This document shows positions 44,337 to 51,710 of a stretch of DNA of 64,000 nt, one piece after another. The notes under the pieces are model-generated. The model ran no database searches, had not been told where the DNA came from, and saw only the letters and a list, made by a program, of their open reading frames with translations. Location: the NCBI GenBank assembly GCA_040007095.1, contig JBDTVS010000048.1:44502-108501 (forward strand). The letters are read 5' to 3'. The position numbers and the translations under genes were made by a program. This stretch comes from JBDTVS01 sp040007095 (GTDB taxonomy: Bacteria; Acidobacteriota; Vicinamibacteria; Vicinamibacterales; CAVVIG01). The number at the start of each line of letters is the position of its first letter. Within the stretch, counting starts at the first letter, position 1.

Positions 44337-45790
44337 ACCCCGGGGGGCTCTTCCCTATACCAAAGGGTCTCGCGTTCGTAAGCCTCCGCGGCGCGCAGCA
44401 GCGTGGCCTCGTCGAAGCGCCGGCCGGTCAGCTGCAGTCCGATTGGCAGCCTGTCGGCAGTGAAGCCGCAGGGGACACTGACGGCCGGCAGACCGGCGAG
44501 ATTGGCGCTGACGGTGAAGACATCGGCCAGATACATCTGCAACGGGTCGGCGACTCGCTCCCCGATCTTGAACGCGGCGGTCGGGCTCGTCGGCATGGCG
44601 ACGAGATCCACGCGCCCGAACACCTGATCGTAGTCGCGCACGATCAGCGTGCGCACCTGCTGCGCTTTCAGGTAGTAGGCGTCATAGTACCCGGCGCTCA
44701 AGGCGTAGGTGCCGAGCATGATCCGTCGCTTCACTTCGAGTCCGAAGCCGGTCCCGCGGGTTCGCGCGTACATCGTTCTCAGCTCTTCATCCCGGGTCCC
44801 TGGCGCGCGGAATCCGTAGCGCACGCCGTCGTACCGCGCCAGGTTCGAGCTCGCCTCGGCGGTCGAGATCAGATAGTAGACGCCGATCGCGTGCTTCGCG
44901 TGGGGCAGTTCGATGTCGACGAGTGTCGCCCCGCGGCCGGCCAGCGTGTCGAGCGCCGACCGAAACGCCCGCAGCACATCGCCGTCGACGCCGCGCTCCA
45001 AAATCGACGACGGCACGCCGATGCGGATACCGCGGACGTCGCCGGTGAGACCGGCGGCATAATCGGGGACCCCTTCCGATGACGAGGTCGCGTCGGCTCC
45101 GTCGGCGCCGGCGATCGCGCTGAGGGTGATCGCCGCGTCGTCAACGGTGCGCGCGAGCGGCCCGATTTGATCGAGCGATGATGCGTGCGCGATCAACCCA
45201 TACCTCGACACGCGGCCGTAGGTCGGCTTGAGCCCGACGACGCCGCACATGGCGGCAGGTTGCCGGATCGATCCGCCGGTGTCCGAGCCGATTGCCGTGG
45301 GGGTCAATCGCGCCGCCACCGCCGCCGCCGATCCACCGCTCGTGCCACCGGGAATGCGATCGACCGCCCAGGGATTGTGCACGGGGCCGAATGCGGAGGT
45401 CTCGTTTGACGAGCCCATCGCGAACTCATCGCAGTTCGTCTTCCCGACGACCACGGCGCCGGCGCGCTCGAGCCGTGTGACCACGGTCGCGTCGTAGGGT
45501 GGGACGTAGGTTTCCAGCATTCGCGACGATGCCGTCGTCGTCACCCCGCGGGTGCACAAGTTGTCCTTGATGGCGATTGGGACGCCGAGAAGGGGCGCCT
45601 GCGGCCACAGGGTGCGATCGGCATCGAGCGCGGCGGCGCGCGCGAGCGCCTGTTCGGGAATGACCGTGTTGAAGGAATGCAGAACCGAGTCCAGCGCCTC
45701 GATGCGATCGAGCGCCTCCTTGACGATCTCGGTCACGGAGCGGGCACCGGACCGGACCTGCTCGCGAATTTCCCGGATGGTTGGCGTCAT
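44324..45790 (-). CDS. gatA: Asp-tRNA(Asn)/Glu-tRNA(Gln) amidotransferase subunit A
   Basis: A 488-residue amidase-signature enzyme: catalytic Lys in IAIKDNLCTRG, the cis-Ser/Ser in PGGTSGGSAAAVAA and SDTGGSIRQPA. It generates ammonia from glutamine for the GatCAB complex, which amidates Glu-tRNAGln and/or Asp-tRNAAsn. The ATG overlaps the gatC stop by four bases. gatB is not in the window. The end is overlaid by a tandem repeat. Confidence 0.95.
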   Translation of the reverse strand: MTPTIREIREQVRSGARSVTEIVKEALDRIEALDSVLHSFNTVIPEQALARAAALDADRTLWPQAPLLGVPIAIKDNLCTRGVTTTASSRMLETYVPPYDATVVTRLERAGAVVVGKTNCDEFAMGSSNETSAFGPVHNPWAVDRIPGGTSGGSAAAVAARLTPTAIGSDTGGSIRQPAAMCGVVGLKPTYGRVSRYGLIAHASSLDQIGPLARTVDDAAITLSAIAGADGADATSSSEGVPDYAAGLTGDVRGIRIGVPSSILERGVDGDVLRAFRSALDTLAGRGATLVDIELPHAKHAIGVYYLISTAEASSNLARYDGVRYGFRAPGTRDEELRTMYARTRGTGFGLEVKRRIMLGTYALSAGYYDAYYLKAQQVRTLIVRDYDQVFGRVDLVAMPTSPTAAFKIGERVADPLQMYLADVFTVSANLAGLPAVSVPCGFTADRLPIGLQLTGRRFDEATLLRAAEAYERETLWYREEPPGVVTG

Positions 45791-46086
45791 CCGATGACTC
45801 GCGGCACTTTGAAGAAGCCGGCGTCGAGAGCCGGATCGGGAGCGCCCGCCAATACCTCACGCCGATTGAGGGACGGACGGACTTCGTCGGGTCGATCCGA
45901 GTCCTGACGCGTCATGACGTACGCGGTGGGCTCGACGCCCGTCGTGTCGATCGCCAGCACGTCGTTGGCATACTCCAAGAATTCACCCAATTGGCGCGCG
46001 AACAACTCGATCTCACTCGGGCTCAGCTCGAGTTGCGCGAGTGCAGCTATCGCCTGGACCTGCGCGGCAGTGAACTGAACGGGCAT
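45787..46086 (-). CDS. gatC: Asp-tRNA(Asn)/Glu-tRNA(Gln) amidotransferase subunit C
   Basis: A 99-residue helical protein with the GatC motif AAQVQAIAALAQLELSPSEI, then ELFARQLGEFLEYANDV and the basic-polar C terminus LAGAPDPALDAGFFKVPRV. It stabilises the GatA-GatB interface. ATG 46086 is chosen by similarity; an in-frame ATG at 46101 is possible. It is four-base coupled to gatA. Confidence 0.93.
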   Translation of the reverse strand: MPVQFTAAQVQAIAALAQLELSPSEIELFARQLGEFLEYANDVLAIDTTGVEPTAYVMTRQDSDRPDEVRPSLNRREVLAGAPDPALDAGFFKVPRVIG

Positions 46087-46145
46087 GCGGAATGCTAGCA
46101 TCCGCGCGCCCGTGTTGAAAGCGTCCCGCACTTTTCTTGAGTCTT

Positions 46146-47246
46146 CTACGGCCCCAGGTGTTGCTGGAGCACGTGTCCGTCCGGCGCAATCTGCACCACG
46201 ACCGCAAACGGGTCGTTCTGGGTTGGCGCGAGCGCCACGCGGCCGCCGGTGAATCGCATGTCGTTCCAGCGGACGGTCGCGGTGCCGGCCGGATCGACGA
46301 ACGAACGCGCGGCCGGAAGACGGGAGAAGCCCAGGAACGTCTGGGCCAGCGGCGTCGAGGCCGCGATCCACACCGCCGGTGTCCACACGTTCGGCACCCG
46401 GACGGTGACGCGCCACATCGCCTCGGACGCATCAGGCACACGACGCAGGCGCGAGTCGAGGAGATCGACATCGTGCACCTGGTAGGCGCTGGAAAGATGC
46501 GCGACGACGCGCCACTTGAAGGGTGAAAAGAACGTCGGAATGGCGACCAGTTCGACAAGACACCGCCTGGCCGGGGCTGGCGGGGCGGACAGGACGGCGC
46601 GCGGCCAGTAGTCGATCACGCTGTCGCGAGACGGCGCCGCCTCGCACCGCTCTGGCAACGTCGGTCCGAAGATTCGCGGCGCGGTCAGGAGTGCCTGATG
46701 GTGGGCGACGCCGCGGACCCCGTAGTTGGCGGCCATCAAGGCCAGCGCGATGGCGGCGTTTCTGCGACGCGCCGACTGTGACAGGCTGCCGAACAGCAGG
46801 CCGGCGCCGAGACCGAACAGCAAGTACACGTCGACGATCGGCATCCAATCCACCGCGAACCAGTGCCAGTCGAACGGGCTCAAGAGTCGAGTGCCATAGG
46901 ACGTCGGGAAGTCCATCAGGACGTGGCAGAGGACGCCGATGATCGACACGGCCACGAGCATCGGCCACGTGGCGACGCGGTCCTCGTCCGCGGACTTGTC
47001 CAGGATGGGAACAACGAACCGGACGATGCCGGCCACCAGGAGGCCGAGCACGATGATCCCCAGCGGGCCGTGCGTGGGGCCGCGGTGCCAGCGAAGATAG
47101 GCGTCGGTGCCGCGGATCGCCGCGACGATGTCGATATCCGGCGCGTTCGACGCGAGCACGAGCGCCGTCGTCGTGCCGCGCCCGGCGCGCGCCAGCGGCG
47201 TGCGTGCCAACGTCAGTCCGAAGAGCGTGTGGGTCAGATTGTCCAT
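46146..47246 (-). CDS. YdjM/DUF457-family membrane-bound metal-dependent hydrolase
   Basis: A 366-residue protein with about five membrane helices in the first 180 residues and a periplasmic beta-rich C-terminal half. The family signature is NLTHTLFGLTLAR at the start, APDIDIVAA, LRWHRGPTHGPLG and HVLMDFPTSYG, whose His/Asp residues bind metal. YdjM in E. coli is SOS-regulated, but the reaction is unknown. Upstream, minus-strand TATATT lies about 24 bases before ATG 47246, back-to-back with the promoter of the nuclease gene. Confidence 0.82.
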   Translation of the reverse strand: MDNLTHTLFGLTLARTPLARAGRGTTTALVLASNAPDIDIVAAIRGTDAYLRWHRGPTHGPLGIIVLGLLVAGIVRFVVPILDKSADEDRVATWPMLVAVSIIGVLCHVLMDFPTSYGTRLLSPFDWHWFAVDWMPIVDVYLLFGLGAGLLFGSLSQSARRRNAAIALALMAANYGVRGVAHHQALLTAPRIFGPTLPERCEAAPSRDSVIDYWPRAVLSAPPAPARRCLVELVAIPTFFSPFKWRVVAHLSSAYQVHDVDLLDSRLRRVPDASEAMWRVTVRVPNVWTPAVWIAASTPLAQTFLGFSRLPAARSFVDPAGTATVRWNDMRFTGGRVALAPTQNDPFAVVVQIAPDGHVLQQHLGP

Positions 47247-47270
47247 GGCGACTGGTGTCCCGAGACCCTT

Positions 47271-47282
47271 TAATATAGGCGA
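47271..47282 (+). promoter_or_regulatory. -10 box adjacent to the nuclease start
   Basis: TAATAT (47271-47276) lies six bases before ATG 47283, again a leaderless spacing. A -35 box is not visible. It overlaps the divergent region of the YdjM-like gene. Confidence 0.4.
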
Positions 47283-48182
47283 ATGCCACGGACTGCCGTT
47301 GTCGTCTGCGCCCTCGTATTCGTCACGGCCGCGCCCTCGTCAGCCTCTGCCTGGGGCTTTGCAGGGCATCGCTACATCATGCGGCAGGCGATCGAACTCC
47401 TGCCGCCGGAGATGAAGCCGTTCTTCGAGCACTTTCGCGACGAAGTGGTGATGCGGGTGACCGACCCCGACCTGTGGCGAAACGTCGGCTGGGAAGACGA
47501 TCCCAATCATTTCCTCGATTTCGGCGACCCGCTGCTCGGCGCGTTTCCGTTCGCGGCGTTGCCGCGCGAGTACGGCGCCGCGATCGAGAAGTTCGGCATG
47601 GGGGCGATGAAACGGATCGGCCTGTTGCCCTGGCGGGAGGCCGAAGAATTCGGCAACCTGCGCCGCGCGTTCGAAGGGTTCGCGAACAACAGCCCCTACA
47701 CCACGAGCGACGTCGTCCTGTTCTCCGGCGTCGCGGCGCACTACCTCCAGGACGCCCATCAGCCGTTCCACGCGTCGAACAATTACGATGGCCAGCTGAC
47801 GGGGAACAGCGGCATCCACGCGCGCTTCGAGCGCGATCTGATCGAGCGTTTCGAATCTCGTCTGGTCGTCGCGCCGGCCCGGCCGGTCGCCATCGCGAAC
47901 CCGCGTGACGCGGCATTCGAGGTCCTGCTGGCCAGCTTTCAGTTGGTGGAGCCGATACTGCGGGCCGATCGGGACGCCGTGGCGGGGAAGGACGTCTACG
48001 ATGCCGGCTACTACGAGAGGTTCTTCACCACGGTCCGGCCGACGCTCGAGAAGCAACTCGCCGCGGCGATTACGGCGACGGCCGGGATGCTGGTCGGCGC
48101 GTGGGAGCAGGCGGGAAGGCCGGCGTTGAAGATCGTGGACGCGCGTCCGTTACAGCGCGTTCGTCCGGCCAAGCCTGAATGA
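47283..48182 (+). CDS. Secreted S1/P1-type nuclease or zinc phospholipase C
   Basis: A 299-residue exported protein. The signal peptide ends at ASA, leaving Trp as the first mature residue (WGFAGHR), exactly as in P1 nuclease and phospholipase C, where the N-terminal Trp binds zinc. The remaining zinc ligands are visible: NHFLDF, HYLQDAHQPFHASNNYDG and GIHARFER. It probably degrades nucleic acids or phospholipids outside the cytoplasm. The start has a -10 box six bases upstream and no SD. Confidence 0.87.
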   Translation: MPRTAVVVCALVFVTAAPSSASAWGFAGHRYIMRQAIELLPPEMKPFFEHFRDEVVMRVTDPDLWRNVGWEDDPNHFLDFGDPLLGAFPFAALPREYGAAIEKFGMGAMKRIGLLPWREAEEFGNLRRAFEGFANNSPYTTSDVVLFSGVAAHYLQDAHQPFHASNNYDGQLTGNSGIHARFERDLIERFESRLVVAPARPVAIANPRDAAFEVLLASFQLVEPILRADRDAVAGKDVYDAGYYERFFTTVRPTLEKQLAAAITATAGMLVGAWEQAGRPALKIVDARPLQRVRPAKPE

Positions 48183-48260
48183 GGCCTGGCCGGAATCACT
48201 GTCGTGTGTCAGCTTGCCGTGTACCACCTGGCACGCCGAGTGCGCCGCGATAGAACTTCA

Positions 48261-48397
48261 GGACTTTTTCTCGGTGTTCTGCTCAGAAAATGTCGTCGTC
48301 GAACGTCTCGGTCCGGCTGAAGCCGGACACGACGCACTCGTATGCGCTCACGTTTTCATGCGACAGGGTGCGCCCCGCTCATGACGACTCGGTGGTT
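48261..48397. repeat. Dispersed intergenic repeat, copy 2 (uninterrupted)
   Basis: This copy, in the 295-bp gap 48183-48477, matches 10503-10600 plus 10767-10797. Here TTTCATGC is followed by GACAGGGTGCGCC without the 160-bp element, so it is the empty site. CCGGCTGAAGCCGG (48313-48326) is a perfect small palindrome whose inverse form recurs at 55743-55756. No ORF is supported. Confidence 0.7.
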
Positions 48398-48436
48398 GGC
48401 CTTGAAACTGAGATACGAGCGGGAATCATGGTGGAT

Positions 48437-48459
48437 GGCTGGTGGCTGATGGCTGGTGG
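48437..48459 (+). repeat. 14-nt direct repeat before lpxD
   Basis: GGCTGGTGG occurs at 48437-48445 and 48451-48459 with CTGAT between, in a GGT/GGC-rich patch 19 bases upstream of the lpxD TTG. It looks like a decayed short tandem repeat. Confidence 0.45.
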
Positions 48460-48477
48460 TAAGATTTCTCGACCCAT

Positions 48478-49533
48478 TTGAAATTGAGCGATCTCGCCCA
48501 CCGGCTGGACTGCCGCCTTGAAGGATCTGCGGCCGACGTCGAAATTACGCGCCTGGCCAGCCTCGAGCAGGCACAGCCGGGCGACCTGACGTTTCTCGCG
48601 AATCCGCGTTACCATCCGCAGCTGGCCGGCACGCGCGCCTCGGCCGTCATCCTGGGCCTCGAAGACTCGAGCCCCGCGCCGTGCGCCATCCTGCGCAGCG
48701 ACAACCCCTACCGCAGCTTCGCGCAGGCCGTCAGGCTGTTCCATGAGCCGGTGGCCGCGCCGATTGGCGTCAACCGGCACAGCGACATCGCGGCGGATGT
48801 TTCGCTCGGCGTCGACGTATCGGTCGGCCCGTTTGTGACGATCGGGGCTGGCGCGACGATTGGCGCGCGCTCGATCATCCATCCCAATGTCGTCATCGGC
48901 GCTCACGCGCGGATCGGAGAGGACTGCGTGGTGCATGCGCACGCGTCGGTCCGCGAAGGCGTGGTGATCGGCCACCGGGTGACGATACACGACGGCGCGG
49001 TCATCGGCAGCGACGGCTTCGGCTTCGTCAAGCAGCCGGACGGCTCGCACTGGAAGATCCCGCAAACGGCGGACGTCGTCATCGAGGACGACGTGGAGAT
49101 CGGGGCCAACACGACCATCGATCGTCCCGCCATCGGCGAGACGCGGATTCGAGCCGGAAGCAAGATCGACAACCTCGTGCAGATCGCGCACGGCGTCTCG
49201 GTCGGACGACACGCGATCCTGGCGGCGCAGGTCGGTATTGCGGGCAGCACCACGATCGAAGATGACGTGGTGCTCGCGGGACAAGTCGGCGTGTCGGGGC
49301 ACCTGCGCATCGGCAAGGGCGCCGTGGCGACCGCGCAGACCGGCATTCCGAACTCCGTCGACGCCGGCGCGTTCGTGTCGGGTTATCCCGCGATTGCCAA
49401 TCGCGATTGGCTGAAATCCTCAGCAATCTTCCGGCAGCTGCCGGCGCTCAAGAAACGCATCGCGCAACTGGAAGCGCGCATCGCAGAACTCGAGGAGAAG
49501 CTCATCGAATGTCGGATACGTCAGGATCCTTGA
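48478..49533 (+). CDS. lpxD: UDP-3-O-acylglucosamine N-acyltransferase
   Basis: A 351-residue hexapeptide-repeat acyltransferase of lipid A synthesis, adding the N-linked acyl chain to UDP-3-O-acyl-GlcN. The N-terminal uridine-binding domain (GDLTFLANPRYHPQL) precedes a left-handed beta-helix of repeated [IV]G-type hexapeptides, with catalytic His in DNLVQIAHGV and IGSDGFGFV. A C-terminal coiled coil (KKRIAQLEARIAELEEKL) supports the trimer. The start is TTG 48478. It overlaps the next gene by 25 bases. Confidence 0.92.
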   Translation: MKLSDLAHRLDCRLEGSAADVEITRLASLEQAQPGDLTFLANPRYHPQLAGTRASAVILGLEDSSPAPCAILRSDNPYRSFAQAVRLFHEPVAAPIGVNRHSDIAADVSLGVDVSVGPFVTIGAGATIGARSIIHPNVVIGAHARIGEDCVVHAHASVREGVVIGHRVTIHDGAVIGSDGFGFVKQPDGSHWKIPQTADVVIEDDVEIGANTTIDRPAIGETRIRAGSKIDNLVQIAHGVSVGRHAILAAQVGIAGSTTIEDDVVLAGQVGVSGHLRIGKGAVATAQTGIPNSVDAGAFVSGYPAIANRDWLKSSAIFRQLPALKKRIAQLEARIAELEEKLIECRIRQDP

Positions 49534-50318
49534 TTCGGCACGCGGCGGCGGCCGCGTGCCTGGTGTGCGTGCTGGCGGCCCGCGCGCGTGCGCAGTCGCC
49601 AGCGCCGGCCCCGCCCGGACCGGATTTCCTCCCTCGCACCGAGTTCCACCTCTCGGCAAATGCGCTCATGCTCCCAAGCGAGGATCAGCGCTTCTTGTGG
49701 GACGCCTATTTCGGCGGCGACGTCGATGTCTTCGACTACGTCGTCGGCCGCACGTCGGTGCTGGCCGACTACCACCCGGTGCTCGGCGACGAGTACCGCC
49801 CGTTCGATCCCAACCAGGCGTATTACGCGCTCGAAGTGTCGTCCTCGTACCGTGTCCGCGGGACCGAAATTGCCTTCGTCTTCCACCATGTGTCGCGGCA
49901 TATCAGCGATCGGCCGAAGCAGTTTGCCATCGCCTGGAACGTGGCGGGCGCGCGGGTGCTCCGCCGCGTGACCGGCAAAGGTGTGACGCTCGATCTACGC
50001 GCCGACGTCGGGGCGATCGTCCAGCATTCTTATGTGGACTACAGCTGGACGGCCGACACCGACCTCCTGCTTCGTCGACCTATCAACTCGCGCCTCGGCG
50101 TGTTCGTCCACTTGTCTGGCGAAGTGTTCGGGGTCGACGGATCGGTTCCCGATCGTGGCACTCAGAATGGGGGACGCGCCGAAGTCGGGCTGCGGATCAA
50201 CGGCCGCGCGGGGGCGCTGGAGCTGTTCGCCGGCGGGGAGCGGCGGCTCGACGCCGATCCGCTGGATCGGCAAACCCACAGTTGGGGCGTCGCCGGCTTC
50301 CGGCTGCTGAGCCGGTGA
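49509..50318 (+). CDS. Probable outer-membrane beta-barrel protein
   Basis: A 269-residue exported protein starting inside the end of lpxD (ATG 49509). The signal peptide (IRHAAAAACLVCVLAARARAQ) is followed by a Pro-rich linker and alternating hydrophobic strands with aromatic ends (YYALEVSSSYRV, FVFHHVSRHI), suggesting a small outer-membrane barrel. I do not recognise a family. Overlap with lpxD and the following M16 gene suggests coexpression with envelope biogenesis. Confidence 0.65.
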   Translation: MSDTSGSLIRHAAAAACLVCVLAARARAQSPAPAPPGPDFLPRTEFHLSANALMLPSEDQRFLWDAYFGGDVDVFDYVVGRTSVLADYHPVLGDEYRPFDPNQAYYALEVSSSYRVRGTEIAFVFHHVSRHISDRPKQFAIAWNVAGARVLRRVTGKGVTLDLRADVGAIVQHSYVDYSWTADTDLLLRRPINSRLGVFVHLSGEVFGVDGSVPDRGTQNGGRAEVGLRINGRAGALELFAGGERRLDADPLDRQTHSWGVAGFRLLSR

Positions 50319-50325
50319 ATTAGGG

Positions 50326-50336
50326 GATAATCACCC
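50326..50336 (+). promoter_or_regulatory. -10-like box before the first M16 gene
   Basis: GATAAT (50326-50331) lies five bases before ATG 50337, so any transcript from it would be leaderless. No -35 box is visible. The gene may equally be read through from lpxD. Confidence 0.3.
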
Positions 50337-51695
50337 ATGGTCACTCGCGTGATTCGAGCGCTCCTGTGCGTCGGCCTCGCGGGCGGGACGCTCTACAGCG
50401 CCACCGTGGCGCTGACCGCCGCCATCCGACCGCCCAGACTCGAGTATCAGATCGCGACGCTGCCCAACGGGCTGACGGTGGTGATGGAAGAAGACCATTC
50501 CACCCCGATCGTGCACGCGCAGCTCTGGTATCACGTCGGCTCGAGGAACGAGAAGACCGGCCGGACCGGGTTCGCCCACCTGTTCGAGCACCTGATGTTC
50601 AAGGGCTCGAAGAACGTCGAGCCGGAGGGACACACGTCGATGATCGCCTCGATCGGCGGCCAGAGCAACGCTTACACGCAAGACGACGTGACGGTGTTCT
50701 GGGAGACGGTGCCGGCGCAGTACCTGCCCCTGGTGCTCTGGCTCGAAGCCGATCGGATGGCGACGCTGCGGATCGACAAGGATACCTTTGCGAACGAGCG
50801 CGACGTCGTGAAGGAAGAACGACGGATGCGGATCGACAACCAGCCGTTCGGCCGGCTGTCGGAGATCATCTTCGATCAGGCGTTCACCGTGCACCCGTAC
50901 AAGCATCCGACGATCGGCAGCATGAGCGATCTCGAGGCCGCGTCGGTCGACGATGTCCGGGCGTTCTATAACACCTACTACGTGCCGGAGAACGCGACGC
51001 TGGCGCTCGTCGGCGACTTCGATTCGGCGCAGGCGCTCCAGTTGGTCACCCAGTACCTGGGGCGCGTGCCGAAAGCGGTGCGTCCAGTGCCGCGCGACAT
51101 TGCCAAGGAGCCGCCCTCGGCGCGCGAGAAGCGCGTCACGCTCCAGGAGCCGTGGCCGCTGGCTGCCGTCGTCGTCGCGTATCACATCACCTACGACGGG
51201 CATCCGGATTCGTATCCGCTGCATATCGCGTCCAAGGTCCTGTCGGACGGTCAGAGCTCGCGTATCTACAAGAAGCTCGTCTACGAACAGGGCATCGCGC
51301 TTGCCGCCTCGGGCGAGGCGAACATCATCGAAGATCCGAATCTGTTTTACGCGGTCGCGTTCGTGCAGCCGGGGCATCGGCCGGAAGAAGCGATCGACGG
51401 GCTGATCGCCGAGTTCGACAAGCTGAAAGCCCAGCCGATCACCGACCACGAGCTGCAGCGCGCCCAGAATCAGTTCGCGCGCGACTACATCCTCGGCCGC
51501 GAGTCGAACCAGCAAAAGGCCCAGCAGCTGGCCCATGCGATCGTGATTCACCATGACGTCAAGACCGCCGACGGCGAGTTCGAGATCTTTCAACAACTGA
51601 CCACCGCGGATGTGCAGCGGGTCGCCCGTACCTACTTCACACCGGAAAACCGCGTGGTGCTCACGCTCGTGCCCGCTGCGGGCGCGAGCCGCTGA
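50337..51695 (+). CDS. M16 family zinc peptidase, active subunit
   Basis: A 452-residue exported peptidase with an N-terminal hydrophobic signal (RALLCVGLAGGTLYSATVAL). The inverzincin motif HLFEH (His81, Glu84, His85) and the distal Glu in the conserved ERDVVKEERRMRIDN region give a complete zinc site. This is the catalytic partner of M16B pairs, akin to mitochondrial processing peptidase or PqqL. The next gene encodes a partner without the full site, 15 bases downstream. It probably degrades or processes peptides in the periplasm. Confidence 0.92.
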   Translation: MVTRVIRALLCVGLAGGTLYSATVALTAAIRPPRLEYQIATLPNGLTVVMEEDHSTPIVHAQLWYHVGSRNEKTGRTGFAHLFEHLMFKGSKNVEPEGHTSMIASIGGQSNAYTQDDVTVFWETVPAQYLPLVLWLEADRMATLRIDKDTFANERDVVKEERRMRIDNQPFGRLSEIIFDQAFTVHPYKHPTIGSMSDLEAASVDDVRAFYNTYYVPENATLALVGDFDSAQALQLVTQYLGRVPKAVRPVPRDIAKEPPSAREKRVTLQEPWPLAAVVVAYHITYDGHPDSYPLHIASKVLSDGQSSRIYKKLVYEQGIALAASGEANIIEDPNLFYAVAFVQPGHRPEEAIDGLIAEFDKLKAQPITDHELQRAQNQFARDYILGRESNQQKAQQLAHAIVIHHDVKTADGEFEIFQQLTTADVQRVARTYFTPENRVVLTLVPAAGASR

Positions 51696-51710
51696 AGGGC
51701 GCAGGGAGTC

